A stretch of 64,000 nucleotides of DNA from Arabidopsis thaliana. Lineage: Eukaryota; Streptophyta; Magnoliopsida; Brassicales; Brassicaceae. The stretch is taken from contig NC_003075.7 in assembly GCF_000001735.4 (NCBI RefSeq), positions 14,075,001 through 14,139,000 on the forward strand. The letters run 5' to 3'. This document shows positions 48,489-60,525 of this stretch, piece after piece. Under the pieces are notes generated by a model, which saw only the letters and a list, made by a program, of their open reading frames with translations, was not told where the DNA came from and did not search any database. The position numbers were made by a program, and so were the translations under genes. Position 1 is the first letter of the stretch. Each line of letters starts with the position of its first letter.

Positions 48489-50003
48489 ATGGGATCACTT
48501 CGCCGTAGTACGAGCAACCGCAGCCGGAAGAAGGGTACGGCGGTGAAGATGAATAGGATGCCTTCATCTCTATCGCCTCCTACTCCGCCTTGTAGTGCAA
48601 TCGTGGGAGGGACGGGGAAGTCAAAGAAGAGAAGAGGAGGAGTCTGTCTATGGACGAGGTTTGATCGGACTGGATTCATGGAAGTGGCTGGATGTGACAA
48701 GAGCACCATCATCGAACGTTCTTCTGTTTCGGCTAAGGATTTAAGAACTGCCTTCTCGCACTCTTCTAAAATTCTAGGTATACACACGTTTGTGTCTTTT
48801 TTGCTGACTAGTTTTCACAACAGACAATAACAAATCCATGTCTTGCTATGACGCAGCCAGAGAGAAAGCTATTGTCCTGAATTTAGAGGTCATAAAGGCG
48901 GTAATTACTTCAGAACAAGTTATGTTGTTGGATTCTCTCCGTCCTGAAGTTCTTACACTCACTGACCGACTAAAGCATCACTTTCCTCGGAAGGATGGTC
49001 CTGAAAATATATTGCAAGCTTCTTCTCATGGTCATCAAGAAGGTGGAGAAGAGGGTTTGAAGAGTAAGCTTCCTTTTGAATTTCGGGTACTAGAGATTGC
49101 ATTCGAGGTCTTCTGCTCATTTGTTGATAGCAATGTGGTAGACCTTGAGACACAAGCTTGGTCTATTCTTGATGAACTAACCAAGAAAGTCAGCAATGAG
49201 AATCTTAAAGACCTAAGAAGTTTAAAAACTAGTCTCACCCACTTGCTAGCCCGTGTACAAAAGGTAAAAGGTTATTACCTTTTCCAATGATACTATAATG
49301 TTGTGTGTTGGACGGAAACATAAAAGCTATAGTACATTATTCAGGTGAGAGATGAAATCGAACATTTCTTAGATGACAAGGAAGACATGGAAGACTTATA
49401 CTTAACGAGGAAATGGATTCAAAACCAACAAACCGAGGCAGCATCAAATAGCATTGTCTCCCAACCAAATCTTCAACGGCACACATCAAACAGAATAAGC
49501 ACCAGTATGGTGACGGAGGAAGATGACATTGATGATATGGAGATGTTGCTTGAGGCATACTTCATGCAACTAGAGGGAATGCGGAACAAAATTCTTTTGG
49601 TAAGTAGTAAATGTACCTAAATAGGTCTAAGAAAACCATATAAGTTTTAGATGCAAGCTCGGGTTATGTTTGGTTGTTATGTGTTAATGCCCGGTCCTTG
49701 GTAATTTAATATTTTTTTGAATTGCAGATGAAGGAGCATATTGACAGCACAGAAGCCTACGTGAAGATACTACAGAATAGTAGACGTAACGGACTGATCC
49801 ACCTAATGATGCTTGTGAATATAGGCAATTATGCAATAACTGCAGGGACAGTGGTGGTCAACTTGTTCGGTATGAATATACCAATTGGATTGTATAGCAC
49901 ACCTGACATCTTTGGTTACGTTGTGTGGGCTGTCGTTGCGCTTTGCATTGTGCTTTTCATAGTCACCGTTGGTTACGCCAAGTGGAAGAAGCTACTTGAC
50001 TGA
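48489..50003 (+). CDS. MRS2-6: CorA-type magnesium transporter MRS2-6 (MGT5), four exons
   Basis: Exons 48489-48777, 48857-49263, 49345-49599 and 49728-50003 splice to 408 residues, the length I recall for MRS2-6 (AT4G28580). The N-terminal domain carries the MRS2 signature [27 protein letters not shown], then [16 protein letters not shown], a long helix with FCSFVD and [16 protein letters not shown], and [14 protein letters not shown]. Two membrane helices at the end flank the conserved GMN motif ([12 protein letters not shown]), needed for Mg selectivity in CorA channels; the last helix is [22 protein letters not shown]. The relative AtMGT5 has been reported as mitochondrial and pollen-expressed. 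The stretch around the first helix ([20 protein letters not shown]) is more diverged than in other members. Start at ATG 48489 gives the family length. Confidence 0.95.
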
Positions 50004-50366
50004 TAAGAGACTAAACACATTAGGTTTAGTCATTATGAGATTAGCTTTGTGGAATTCATTTTTTTTTTAGTTTGCTTTTTCTTATTGATTCAATGCTTTT
50101 GTTTTTATGTTATGGATTTTTGCATTAATAGTTTATCCTTCAAACAATTTTTCTATAAAAGGAGCTGGCTTCTTGATATATGTATGCATCATTGGTTACG
50201 AATCAACGTGTTAGGGAAAGCACAGATTGACGAGTAAAATCCATTACTTGGGAACAAGTTTATATTTGCATAGAACATACAAAAATGTTAACAATCTATG
50301 AGTGAAGTTTATGTAAATTTTCCTAGACTGACCTTTTGAGTGAAACTACTCTATGCCCGTTACAAA
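50004..50366. other. Convergent 3' spacer between MRS2-6 and MRL7
   Basis: 360 bases between stops of converging genes. AT rich, no repeats. The small frame at 50049-50237 is chance. Confidence 0.6.
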
Positions 50367-51828
50367 CTAACAGTACGGGGTTACATTAGCCTTGTCGACA
50401 CACGAAGGCCTCTTCGCTTTATAGTAGAAATGCGCAATCATATGAACCAATTCATCCGCCGTGCGAAAGTCTGCATCAAGTTCAATACGCTATGATAATC
50501 TATTGCTCACACATATTGCAAAAAAACATGAAAACAACGTTAGCAACATAGCTTATCACCTTTCTCCCTGTACAGAATCCGGTTTCCGCGTAAGAAGAGA
50601 ATCTGTGGGCATTCCTTAGCTTTAAGAGCATATGCCAAATCTGTCTCGATGTTCAGGTCAATCTTAACCGCCTGTTTCATAAAACATGGTGATTCTTGTT
50701 AACAGAGAGCAGCCACATTAACATGTAATCACACCAAGAGAGATTAGTACACAAAGAGTAATGTTCAAGTTAAAACTGCAACTAGAGAAGGCTTTCGACA
50801 TACCCGTGGAGGTAATCGATCTTTCGCATCCCAATAAACTTTGATAGCTTTCTCAAGCTCCTTCAATGTCTTCCAGTTATCACTAGCTCTATAAAACGCA
50901 CAACAACTCAAAAAATTATTCCAACAGTAGTAGATTTTGGTCACTCTAAGAACAAGTTTCAGTTTTTATACTCATTGCAGTTAATTGATCATGGAATCTA
51001 ACTCAAATGGCTCTTTCAACTTGTAATCATAGTCTAGATAATGTTGTGAAGGAAAAAGAACAAAGCTTTCATAGTTCTACTATGCACACCAAGTGTTTGT
51101 GAAAATTCGTCAATGAAATAACAAAGCTTATACCTTTTGTATCGCTCGAATACAAGGACAACGAGTGGACTAGGATGAAAAGCAAAGCTTTCCCATTCCA
51201 AACAATTGATCTCCTTGACCCAACTATCATCAATCTCACCTTCCCAATCAATCTCACTCCCATCATCTCCAACCACGTTTTTGATTGGATGTGTATCGAA
51301 ATACTCCGAAGCTTTGATTCCCCATCCAACGTCTGTATCTACTGGCCAATCTGGATCTTCCTCTTCCACCACCATCTCTTCTTCTTCTTCCTCTTCTTCA
51401 TCAACGCCTCTGTCTTTGATGAAATTCGCCTTCTCCTTGTTCTCAAAAACCTCCGGATTCTGCTCCTTTATGGTGGAGAAAGTACGCTCGAGGGAGCTTC
51501 TCACGTAATCTTCCACAGCGTCTGCTTCACTCCGCCGCCCACGCTTCGATTTACGCGGGACCTTTGTCGGAAACTTTTCATTGTTCTCGGTTTCAGCAAT
51601 TGGCGTAACTGCTTCCTTATTTTTGCGACGGGACCGAGTTTGATTTTTGGATTCAGGGTCTAGTACGGAATCAGACGAAACAGCGGCGAAGCGTTTCACG
51701 CTCCGGGATGATATAGTCACCGGGAAAACAAATAGTGGGCTGCGATGCATATCAGAGAAGCTCGAATTCAAGCCGGTGAGAAGCATAGAAGATCTTGGCG
51801 CGGAGCAAGCAACAGCGAAGAAACTCAT
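50367..51828 (-). CDS. MRL7: Plastid protein MRL7/SVR4/ECB1 (thioredoxin-fold-like), four exons
   Basis: Minus-strand exons 51828-51134, 50888-50804, 50671-50560 and 50470-50367 splice to 331 residues, as known for AT4G28590. The N terminus is Ser-rich with few acidic residues ([20 protein letters not shown]), a plastid transit peptide. A basic linker ([18 protein letters not shown]) precedes an acidic run of eight glutamates (EEEEEEEE) from TCT repeats in the DNA at about 51380-51410. The C-terminal part (about 225-331) holds [57 protein letters not shown], resembling a thioredoxin-like fold; the Cys pair is not a classical CxxC. The protein is known to be needed for chloroplast development and plastid-encoded RNA polymerase activity. 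It has a bacterial-like single-copy neighbour set only in plants. Confidence 0.95.
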
Positions 51829-52314
51829 TTCTCTCGTTTCCTAAATTCAAAACGAAATTCGCAGAAATTTTTGGTAACTGAGTTTTTGCTCTTATAATCC
51901 ACTTTGTCTGTATAATCCCGGTTTGGATTATTTCGGTTTGTGTTACTGTCCTTGATTTGGATCGGTTATCTTTCCCGATACTTGGTTTAGTTTATATAAT
52001 CGAAACAGCGTCGTTTGAAATATTCATAATTTCATATACCTAGCTCCTCGCCTCCGTTAATGAAAAATTTGAAATATTTTTGGCAAATTTTAAAGTTGGA
52101 TATGTTCTTTTTTTGGCATTTTCCCATTTCGTTATGTGATCACAATATCCATAATGTGATCACAAATTAGAAACATTGATAAAATATGTAAACTTTACAT
52201 AGTCATAAGATCCTAAAATGGAATATTTTCTGACCTCAAAATGTAAACTCGTTAACAGTACACATACTAGTGTTTAAATATAATTTGTATGCAAGAAGAA
52301 GAAGCAGACACGAT
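51829..52314. other. Spacer upstream of MRL7
   Basis: Contains the MRL7 promoter and leader. No clear TATA box or repeat. The region from about 52000 is AT rich. Confidence 0.55.
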
Positions 52315-52494
52315 ATGGAGAAGATTATTTTGGGATGCATTGTGTTTTTGTTGGTGTTCTGTGCCGTGTTGATTTGTCGTCTCTTACGTTACCTTTGTGA
52401 AAAACGGTGTGAAGAACCTAATAAGGTTTCGCACACACAAGAAAAAGAATCTAATAAGGATGACGTATTAATTCGAGGTACGTCTATTGTCTAA
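52315..52494 (+). CDS. Putative 59-residue single-span membrane protein (smORF)
   Basis: ATG 52315 to TAA 52494. The open frame continues upstream to 52270 in the same phase, but the ATG at 52315 precedes a strong hydrophobic span (ILGCIVFLLVFCAVLICRLL). The span contains cysteines and is followed by a basic stop (RYLCEKRCEE) and a Lys/Asp/Glu-rich tail. This topology, short N terminus, one span, charged cytosolic tail, repeats that of the smORF at 47685. Cys near the membrane (RYLCEKRC) could be acylated. No homologue is known to me; it may be chance. Confidence 0.4.
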   Translation: MEKIILGCIVFLLVFCAVLICRLLRYLCEKRCEEPNKVSHTQEKESNKDDVLIRGTSIV

Positions 52495-55045
52495 CTGTTT
52501 TGTTTCGAGCTAATATATAACTTTTCTACAAAGTGAATTTTTCGATTCTATTTCTAATCTTTTAGTATCATGACAGCCTCGAAGACACAAACATATAGAC
52601 CGCCTCAGGTGACGACGGTGTAGCCCGAAACCCGTAAACAAAAAGAACAACGTCTTTTCTACAATCAATTAAATATTTTTCACTTACCTTCAAGAAAAGT
52701 TTTTGTTTTGTGAAATAAAAGAAAAGTTTTTAGTGATTGTTTTTGACATTGTTCTCTTATTGTTTTTATTTTTATCCAAGGTATATTCTTATAAAGTTAA
52801 TTGTTTGCGGTCTAATTTATTACATAGTACGATCTTTGTCAATGGGTGGAAGATATAAAGAAATTCTTCCTATAGTTTAGAATGTGTGAGTAAGATAAAA
52901 TCGGAGTTCATAAACTCGATTGCCAAATCTTTGGGGTTAAGAAGGCTCAGTTTAGACGAAATAAATTTATACAAGTTAGAATAGATGATATTGTTAAATT
53001 GTTGGATCATATGGAATTCACAAATTAAAGCCTAACACGTGGTCACTGATCACTGGTTTCACATGCATTAAGACTCGTGGCCCATTGAAAACTGCAATGT
53101 TTTATTGTATAGTTGGTTCCATGTGTGAATGTAATTTTGTTTTGTGTTTCTTTTATATAGTTTGCATAAAAGCATGTGTTTTTATCTTCTTTATTAATAA
53201 GAAGTAAAAGAATTCTCGATTTCTTACACCCAATCTGTTACAGTTACACAGTACACATATATCTTCTTGTAGGTATTTTCATTTTTCAGTGACGTATTAA
53301 TATTTGTAAAATGGAACTTCGATGACTCAAAATGTAAATATGTGTACTTTCTTTCTTGAACTCTCTTTTATGGACCTCACACCAATTTCATTGAGGTATG
53401 CAATACTTTTTCACTGAGGAATATTTTAACGAGTCTACTCATAAATCTCATCATATAAATTTGTTTTGGCATTAAGTTATTTTTATTATTGGTCGTCTCA
53501 CGTCTGCCATGTTATTATGACATATATTCATAATATATATTAAAGATTGATATGAATATTAACTTACTAAGTATGGATGAGATGTTTTTGATAAATATAT
53601 CTAAATGATGTAATTAACCATATATTAAACTTCAAATTTGGAAGTTGATTTTCTACATTTTACCAATTGACAGCTAGTTTTATTTATTCAATATCTACTT
53701 TCTATACATCCTTATAATGTCCAACTTTATAACCTAAACATCTACCTAACAACTAACAAGAGTCAGTACTCCCTCGATTAGATGTCTCCACACATATTAA
53801 TAGATTAAAAAATGACAAAAATAATTCAACCTTCAAGATACATAATGTATTTTAAAATTCACTTTTTTCATGTTAATAGTAACAACTATTAGAAATATAA
53901 ATGGTAAAATATCTAAAACATCTACAATTAAAAACTAACAAATTTAAATGAATCATGATATGTTGTTAATTTCACATGCTCCATCATTTTATATACCACT
54001 TTATTAATATTTAATGTTTTGCTGACCACTAGTATCAAAGATTATGGAATAAATAATTGAGAAATACAAAAAGAAGTAATTAATGAAAAACCAAAGATCA
54101 AGGGACCTGACATTTTCAACACGCGGAAATAAGAAAAATAAAAAGGTAATAAATGGCTTTCGAGTACATATGTTTGGTTTTTAACTAAAGACCAGTCTCT
54201 TCTCGTGTTCCTAAAGCTTCGAAATAATTCCATCTGCTGTTTTTATTCGCCTGCACTCTTCTTGTCCTGCAGTCTCAAATTACACATTTTTTTTTAATCG
54301 GATTTTTTTTGGGTATTAGTGAAGAAGAAAACATCAACCAAACAAAGAGGCAATAAAAAAGAAGAAAACTCACTCACAACGATGCAGAAAGCGACAAAGG
54401 CAAAAGGCAGAGGAGAGAAAGTAAAAGGGTGAAAAAAAAAACTAAAGAAGAAGAAGAAGAAAGATCAGATTTTTCTTTTAATTTTGGGTGGATTGTTTCC
54501 TTTTCCTTTGCTTGATTGCTTCGAATTGGAATAAGTCTGAAGAATTTCGAGGCGGCCATGGCTGTCGGCTTTCTCTTTTTCTCTTCTTCTTTCTCTGATT
54601 CTCAAAGGTCTCTTCTTTATCCCTCTCTGTTTCTTGATCTTCCTTATTACTTCAATTGGGTTTGTGATTCGATCTGATTTTAGGGTTTTGAATTGTTTAA
54701 TTTGTCAATTTCGATTCTGAAATTTCGAGCCTTTTTGGTTACTGTACTTAGTTAGAATCCCCAAAGTTCTCGACTTTCTCGCGGATTCACTTTTTCTTGA
54801 GGGGGGGTGAGTTCTTAAAGTTGAAATGCTGAAATTATTGTCACTGTTCTTTCTCGAAATATGTTCAATGATTTTTGAGTTCTCGGCGTTAGTTTTTAGG
54901 AATTGGATACATCAAGATTTTGATCATATAATGTTCTGTTATATTTTGCATTATGTGAATATTTCTTATCTGTTTCTGTTATGTTTGATCCAAATCTTAA
55001 TATCATTATTGTCTCTGATGTCATTTTGAAGATCATTGAGAAGTT
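52495..55045. other. Spacer and leader upstream of NPGR2
   Basis: The first 1.8 kb is AT rich without coding signal. From about 54340 the NPGR2 leader begins: purine-rich DNA, an upstream ATG at 54381 (16 codons) and another at 54559, then a donor-like CAAAG|GTCTC at about 54606 and an acceptor-like TTTGAAG at about 55031, so a leader intron is likely. A CTCCCTCG end at 53770 resembles a Stowaway terminus but no partner end was found. Confidence 0.5.
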
Positions 55046-57599
55046 ATGAAGAACAGCGAGATTAGGCCTGAGAAGTTGCATTTACGTAAACTAAGAAAAA
55101 GTTTGAGGAAGATCAGAATGAAGTGTTTGTGTTCTGGTGAACAAATGAGGCATAGAGAAGAAGAAGACAAGAAATCTGAGGTTGGAGTTGGTAGAGACTA
55201 CAATGGAAGCTCAGCTTTATCGACCGCAGAAAGCGAGAATGCTAAGAAACTAGATAATGGAAATATCGAAGAAGCCGAGTTATCTCTGCGTGAGACGAGT
55301 TCATTGAACTACGAGGTTTGATTTCTTGGTCACTCTTGAGCTTTGTTTGATTGGACAAGCTTAGCCATTGTGTTGTTGTTTCAGGAGGCGAGAGCGCTTT
55401 TGGGAAGAATTGAGTATCAGAAAGGAAATATAGAGGCGGCATTGCGAGTCTTTGAAGGGATAGATATCAATGGTATCACAGTAAAGATGAAAACCGCTCT
55501 AACCGTTAGAGAAGACCGGAAACATAGAAGACGGTCTAAAGGCGGCTTTTCTACTGCTCCTTCACCTGCCATGTCTAAACATGCTGTTAGTTTACTTTTC
55601 GAAGCTATTTTTCTCAAAGCCAAGTCTCTCCAGCGTCTTGGAAGGTTCCAAGGTAGTAACAGTCATTTCTCTTAATCCGTGTTTGGTTTTGTTTTTGGCT
55701 AAACAGAAATATCATGTGCTTCTTCTTGCAGAAGCTGCGGAGTCTTGCAGAGTTATTCTTGATATAGTCGAGACTTCTTTAGCAGAAGGTGCGTCGGATA
55801 ATGTGACTGGAGATATTAAGTTGCAGGAGACACTGACAAAAGCGGTTGAGCTGCTTCCTGAGTTGTGGAAGCTTGCTGATTCACCTCGTGATGCTATTTT
55901 GTCGTATAGAAGAGCGCTTCTCAATCACTGGAAACTCGATCCAGAAACCACGGCGAGGATACAGAAAGAGTACGCAGTGTTTCTCCTCTATTCCGGGGAA
56001 GAAGCAGTGCCGCCAAACCTACGTTCTCAGACTGAGGGCTCATTCATTCCGAGGAACAATGTGGAAGAAGCTATTCTTCTTCTGATGTTACTTCTCAGGA
56101 AAGTTAATCTGAAAAGAATCTCATGGGATGCGGCAATCTTGGACCATCTCTCGTTCGCTCTTACAATCGCAGGCGATCTAACCGCTCTGGCTAAGCAGTT
56201 TGAAGAGCTTAGTCCTGAGCTCTTGGATCAGAGGGAACTTTATCATACATTGTCTTTGTGTTACCAAGGTGCAGGAGAAGGTCTTGTTGCGTTAGGTTTA
56301 CTGAGGAAGCTATTTTCAGAACGAGAGGATCCAAACAGGACTTCGGGTTTGCTGATGGCTTCCAAAATATGCGGTGAGAGGTCTGGTCTTGCTGAGGAAG
56401 GGTTAGATTATGCCCGGAAAGCTATCGGAAACTTGGGGAAGGAATGCAGTCAATTAGATGGAGCAGCGCGTTTCGTTTTAGGGATCACGCTCACGGAAAG
56501 CTCTAGAATGGCTGTTACAGAGACTGAGAGGATAGCTAGGCAATCCGAGGGGATTCAGGCCCTGGAATCTGCAGATATGACAAACCCGAGGGTTGTGCAC
56601 CGTCTTGCGTTGGAGAATGCAGAACAGAGGAAACTGGATTCTGCATTAGCATATGCTAAAGAGGCGTTGAAACTTGGAGCAGAGTCTGATCTTGAAGTAT
56701 GGTTACTTTTGGCTCGGGTTTTATCTGCACAGAAGCGGTTTTCAGACGCGGAGACCATTGTGGATGCAGCGCTTAACGAGACAGGGAAATGGGAACAGGG
56801 GAAGCTGTTACGTTTGAAGGCAAAGCTTCGTTTAGCTAAAGGAGAAGTGAAAGATGCGATTAAGACTTACACACAACTTCTAGCACTCCTTCAGGTTCAA
56901 AGCAAAAGCTTCAATTCTGCAAAGAAGCTGCCTAAGGTAACATTTTCGTATGTTCTGATTTCTCTACCAAAGTTGTGAGTTGTGCAGAATTAACACTGAA
57001 ACAGATTTATTCATTACAGGGATATGTAAAGGAATTGATGAGTCTGGAGCTTGGGACGTGGCACGATCTGGCTCATATTTACATAAACCTCTCGCAATGG
57101 CGTGACGCAGAGTCATGTCTCTCGAGATCAAGACTCATTGCACCTTACTCTTCTGTTAGATACCACATTGAAGGTATTACCTTCTTCTCTACTTCCATTT
57201 AGACTTGGAGTGTTTGTTTGTCTTTTTGAAACAAGCAAGGCGGTAATATTGATAGCTTATTCGTACCGATTGGCAGGTGTACTGTACAATAGACGGGGGC
57301 AATTAGAAGAAGCAATGGAGGCGTTCACAACCGCTCTTGACATAGATCCGATGCACGTCCCAAGCTTAACATCGAAGGCTGAGATACTGCTGGAGGTCGG
57401 TAACCGATCAGGCATAGCGGTTGTTAGAAGCTTTCTAATGGAGGCTCTTAGGATTGATAGGCTGAACCACTCGGCTTGGTACAATCTTGGAAAGATGTTC
57501 AAAGCTGAAGGGTCCGTCTCGTCGATGCAAGAAGCCGTTGAGTGTTTTCAAGCCGCCGTTACTTTGGAGGAAACAATGCCAGTGGAGCCATTCAGATGA
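55046..57599 (+). CDS. NPGR2: NPGR2, TPR-repeat calmodulin-binding protein, five exons
   Basis: Exons 55046-55315, 55385-55652, 55732-56936, 57020-57173 and 57277-57599 splice to 739 residues. The start MKNSEIRPEKLHLRK leads into a basic, Cys-containing N terminus (KIRMKCLCSGEQM). The rest is helical TPR repeats, clear in EARALLGRIEYQKGNIEAALRVFEGID, LALENAEQRKLDSALAYAKEALKLG and GVLYNRRGQLEEAMEAFTTALDIDP. The order and motifs match No Pollen Germination Related 2 (AT4G28600). NPG proteins bind calmodulin, associate with PI4-kinase complexes at the plasma membrane and in pollen affect wall deposition. Exon 3 alone covers 400 codons. The last exon ends PVEPFR. Confidence 0.95.
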
Positions 57600-58163
57600 T
57601 TTTGCCCTCTCAAATCATATTTTTTTTGTCTTTGGTTATGATTTCTCCTTTTCTGATTCTTTTTTTTTGTGTTTGTTTTTGATAGATGAATATAAGAAGA
57701 TATAAAGATGTATGTGTACGAGTATATCATTTGATGTCAAGTTTATAAACATTTTGTAATACACAGTTAAACAAAAATTAATATAGGTTTTGGTGAGGTA
57801 AATTTTATAAGCCAGGTTTACTATTTACTCATAAAAGATTATAAATTTTTCGGAGAAAACTTTTCAGGTTTGATATTCTAAAAAAGATTAACATAAGAAA
57901 TCTGTAGCTGTAAAACTAATGATGAGTTAAGCATTTAGATTACACTGAATGATGAAGATTCTCCCAAACTAACTTTTTATTTTTGTTTTGTTTCTTCCTT
58001 GGGGATCTGTTGTTTGTCTACACAGCTGAGTTGAGAGTCTTCCATCAGAAAAATAGTTAAACAGTAAAGAGAGAAGTCCTGAAGAACCTCAAGATAAGAG
58101 CTCGTTCTCTCTATCACTGTTAACTCTGAAACTCCGAGATTATCCAGCAAAAGACCAATACTT
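57600..58163. other. Convergent spacer between NPGR2 and PHR1
   Basis: 560 bases between two converging stops. Both 3' UTRs are expected here. T-rich runs at 57620-57690, no repeat or RNA gene recognised. Confidence 0.6.
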
Positions 58164-59951
58164 TCAATTATCGATTTTGGGACGCTTTGGCTGTGGAGAT
58201 TCTAGTTCCTCACATTTCCTGGTTTCTTCTTCTGGAACCTCCTTCGAATCAGCAGTCTTCTTGTCTTCTTGTTCAGATTTGGCTGCGGAATCTGATGTTG
58301 AGGCTGTCCCTTTGGTAAGACCAGAGTTTTGCTTCTCGAACATCATTTGCAGGTACTTGCCTTGTTCTTCTATTCGGAGTTGCAGGTTTCTTTGAATCTG
58401 CAGGCAAAGGAAAAGAACACATGTCATACCCAAATTCAGAATACTTTATAAACAGGTTTCACATTTTCTCTTTAGCAGCTACAATCCAAACACATAAGTA
58501 TAAAAAACCAAAGCTAATGGCAATGCCTTTATGAACATACCTCGAGCTGCTCATGGAGTTGCTTCTGTACTTCCATCTGAAGTCGTAGAGCCTCTGTAAT
58601 ACCTATCCCACTGCAGTATAAATATGTATGAGGTAAGAATCAGTTAAAAATGGTGTAGCGTGTAGCATTGTGATGTTAACCGACAAGAAAACCTTACCCT
58701 TTCAAATCAAGAGATGTTATATGTTCAAGCGGTGTCAACTTCCTTTCTGGCGAACCTGTAGTGATCAAAGAAACTTTAGTTTTTACATTGAATTCTTCAG
58801 GTAAAATCATCAACGAAGATGGGAATGAGTTCGGTATTTACCAGTTTCTGATGGTTCTGGCCGATATCTAGCTGTCCTATATTTCTGAAAAACACAATCT
58901 AATATTAGAAGACAATTATATGCATTAGCAGGGAACTAAAGAATAGTAAGAACCTGTAAATGGCTTTTAACATGATATATAGTCAAGCCTTCAACTTTCA
59001 TAATCTTCAGTACCCCTTTAGGAGTAGCTCCTGAGTAAAATATAAAGAAAAAGTTATTATCTTTCCATATACAATTCAAAGTTTATGGAAAGCAAAGAGA
59101 AATAAATGCTCACTTTCACTACCGCCAAGACTGTTGACAGCCTCAACAAAAGCCTCGTGAAGCTCTGGCGTCCAACGCATTCGTGCCTTGCCCGTTCCGT
59201 TATTGCTGTTTGAAGATGTTGTGCTAACAGGTCGCAATTCCACAGACGGAGAAGGTTGCTGCTGAACAATCTGAGGTTGCGGAATTTGCAGTGTCTTCTG
59301 GTCCTAAAAAAGTGTGTCCAGTATTGAACAACTTGAGAATACAGATATCAAATAGAAACAAAGTAAAAACTTGGAACAAGAAACTATAACAACCTTTGAA
59401 TCTGAATTGGAATTTGTTTCAAGCAAGAGATCATTCCAGTTAGTAGACATCAAAGGATCATCATCAGTGATCAAATGGTCAGCCCATTCATGCCAATCAC
59501 TTCGTTTTTGAATGTCATCAAAAGCAGCCGCAATGCCACCATCCTCAATCTGACAGTTGTTTTGAATCGCCGGGTTGGTTTCATGGAAGTCAAGAAACCC
59601 TCCTGGCAATGAATCATGACACCAAGCACTATCGTTGTTGCTTGGTGTCTGCACAGCATTATTACTGCTGCTTCCTGTGTAGTGTTGTTGTTTCTCATGA
59701 GATACCATAGTTGAGTAATGGAGATTGGTTGCAAAACCAGATGATGAAGAAGAACATATATGTCCAACAGCTCCACCGTTACTAGATGAAAGTAAATGGT
59801 AGGTTTGTCCTAATGGTCTAGACATTAACTGACTGTTGTTATCTGATCTCATGAAACTATCTTCTACTGGTGAAGGTTTTTGTGTAGATGGGATTGAAGA
59901 AGTGCGTGTGAGGTCTCTCGAACCTGATCTATGAACTGGACGAGCCTCCAT
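58164..59951 (-). CDS. PHR1: PHR1, MYB-coiled-coil phosphate-starvation regulator, seven exons
   Basis: Minus-strand exons 59951-59394, 59303-59114, 59030-58954, 58884-58842, 58755-58698, 58610-58541 and 58397-58164 sum to 1230 nt, 409 residues, the known length of PHR1 (AT4G28610). The start is the ATG opening [17 protein letters not shown]; the frame runs further upstream to 60080 but in leader or intron. The MYB/GARP domain (about 225-285) reads [21 protein letters not shown], then [28 protein letters not shown], with the SHLQKYR signature. The coiled-coil (about 315-365) has [18 protein letters not shown] and [16 protein letters not shown]1 binds P1BS (GNATATNC) as a dimer and turns on phosphate-starvation genes, restrained by SPX proteins with inositol pyrophosphates through this coiled coil. 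It is nuclear. Only 575 bases separate its start from the stop of ABCB24 upstream. Confidence 0.98.
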
Positions 59952-60525
59952 TGTTGTCCTGCAAGAGAGAATCATTATCCAACCAAACATCAACTTCGCT
60001 GGAAAAACAAAACCAAATCGAATCCGAACTATGCTCGAAAGATATAAATTCTCTGTCTCTATCTCTCTGTGGATTACCAAAAGGCAAAGGAGAAGGATCG
60101 AAAATTCTCACCTAGAAATTCATGAAGCAATCCAGGACCAAGGAAGACGAATCGAATCGGAGAAAATGATTATGAGGATTCTCCTCTTGGGGATAATCGG
60201 AGAATCGTCTTGTCCGCAAGAGAAAAGTTGACGGTGGTGATGATTTTCTTCGCCTTCTTGTTAATTTCGGAGGTGGTGGCTGTCTTAAACAAAGGGATCA
60301 GCCGTCGTTTTTTTCACGCTCGGTGAAACAGCGCGTGAGTATGACTCGCTTGTCGGGATCTACGTGGACGTTGTTTATTGGATAATTGGGATCGTGTATT
60401 GGGCTTGATCTTTTTCGTTTTTATTTATTAAATTTTTTCTGGTGTCTATATTTTCTGCTCTTTCACTCTCTTAAAAGGCTATATAAAGGCCCAAAGTGGC
60501 TTTTTGATTCATAGTTTTACAAAAT
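59952..60525 (-). promoter_or_regulatory. PHR1 promoter and leader in a 575-bp gap
   Basis: The whole upstream region of PHR1 fits between its ATG and the ABCB24 stop, so leader and promoter are short or overlap the neighbour's 3' UTR. A minus-strand acceptor-like TCTTGCAG (about 59959-59966) lies just before the start, suggesting a leader intron. Two TGGGC-type boxes (60395-60405, TTGGGCTT; 60486-60494, GGCCCAAAG) sit upstream. No P1BS motif was found here. Confidence 0.5.

Noticed and set aside
48317..48787. A 156-codon minus-strand frame at the MRS2-6 start
   Set aside because: It overlaps the clear MRS2-6 exon 1 and has no domain of its own.
53770..53960. Possible Stowaway end (TACTCCCTCGATTAGATG)
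   Set aside because: Only one terminus was found; no inverted partner with TA within the following 400 bases.
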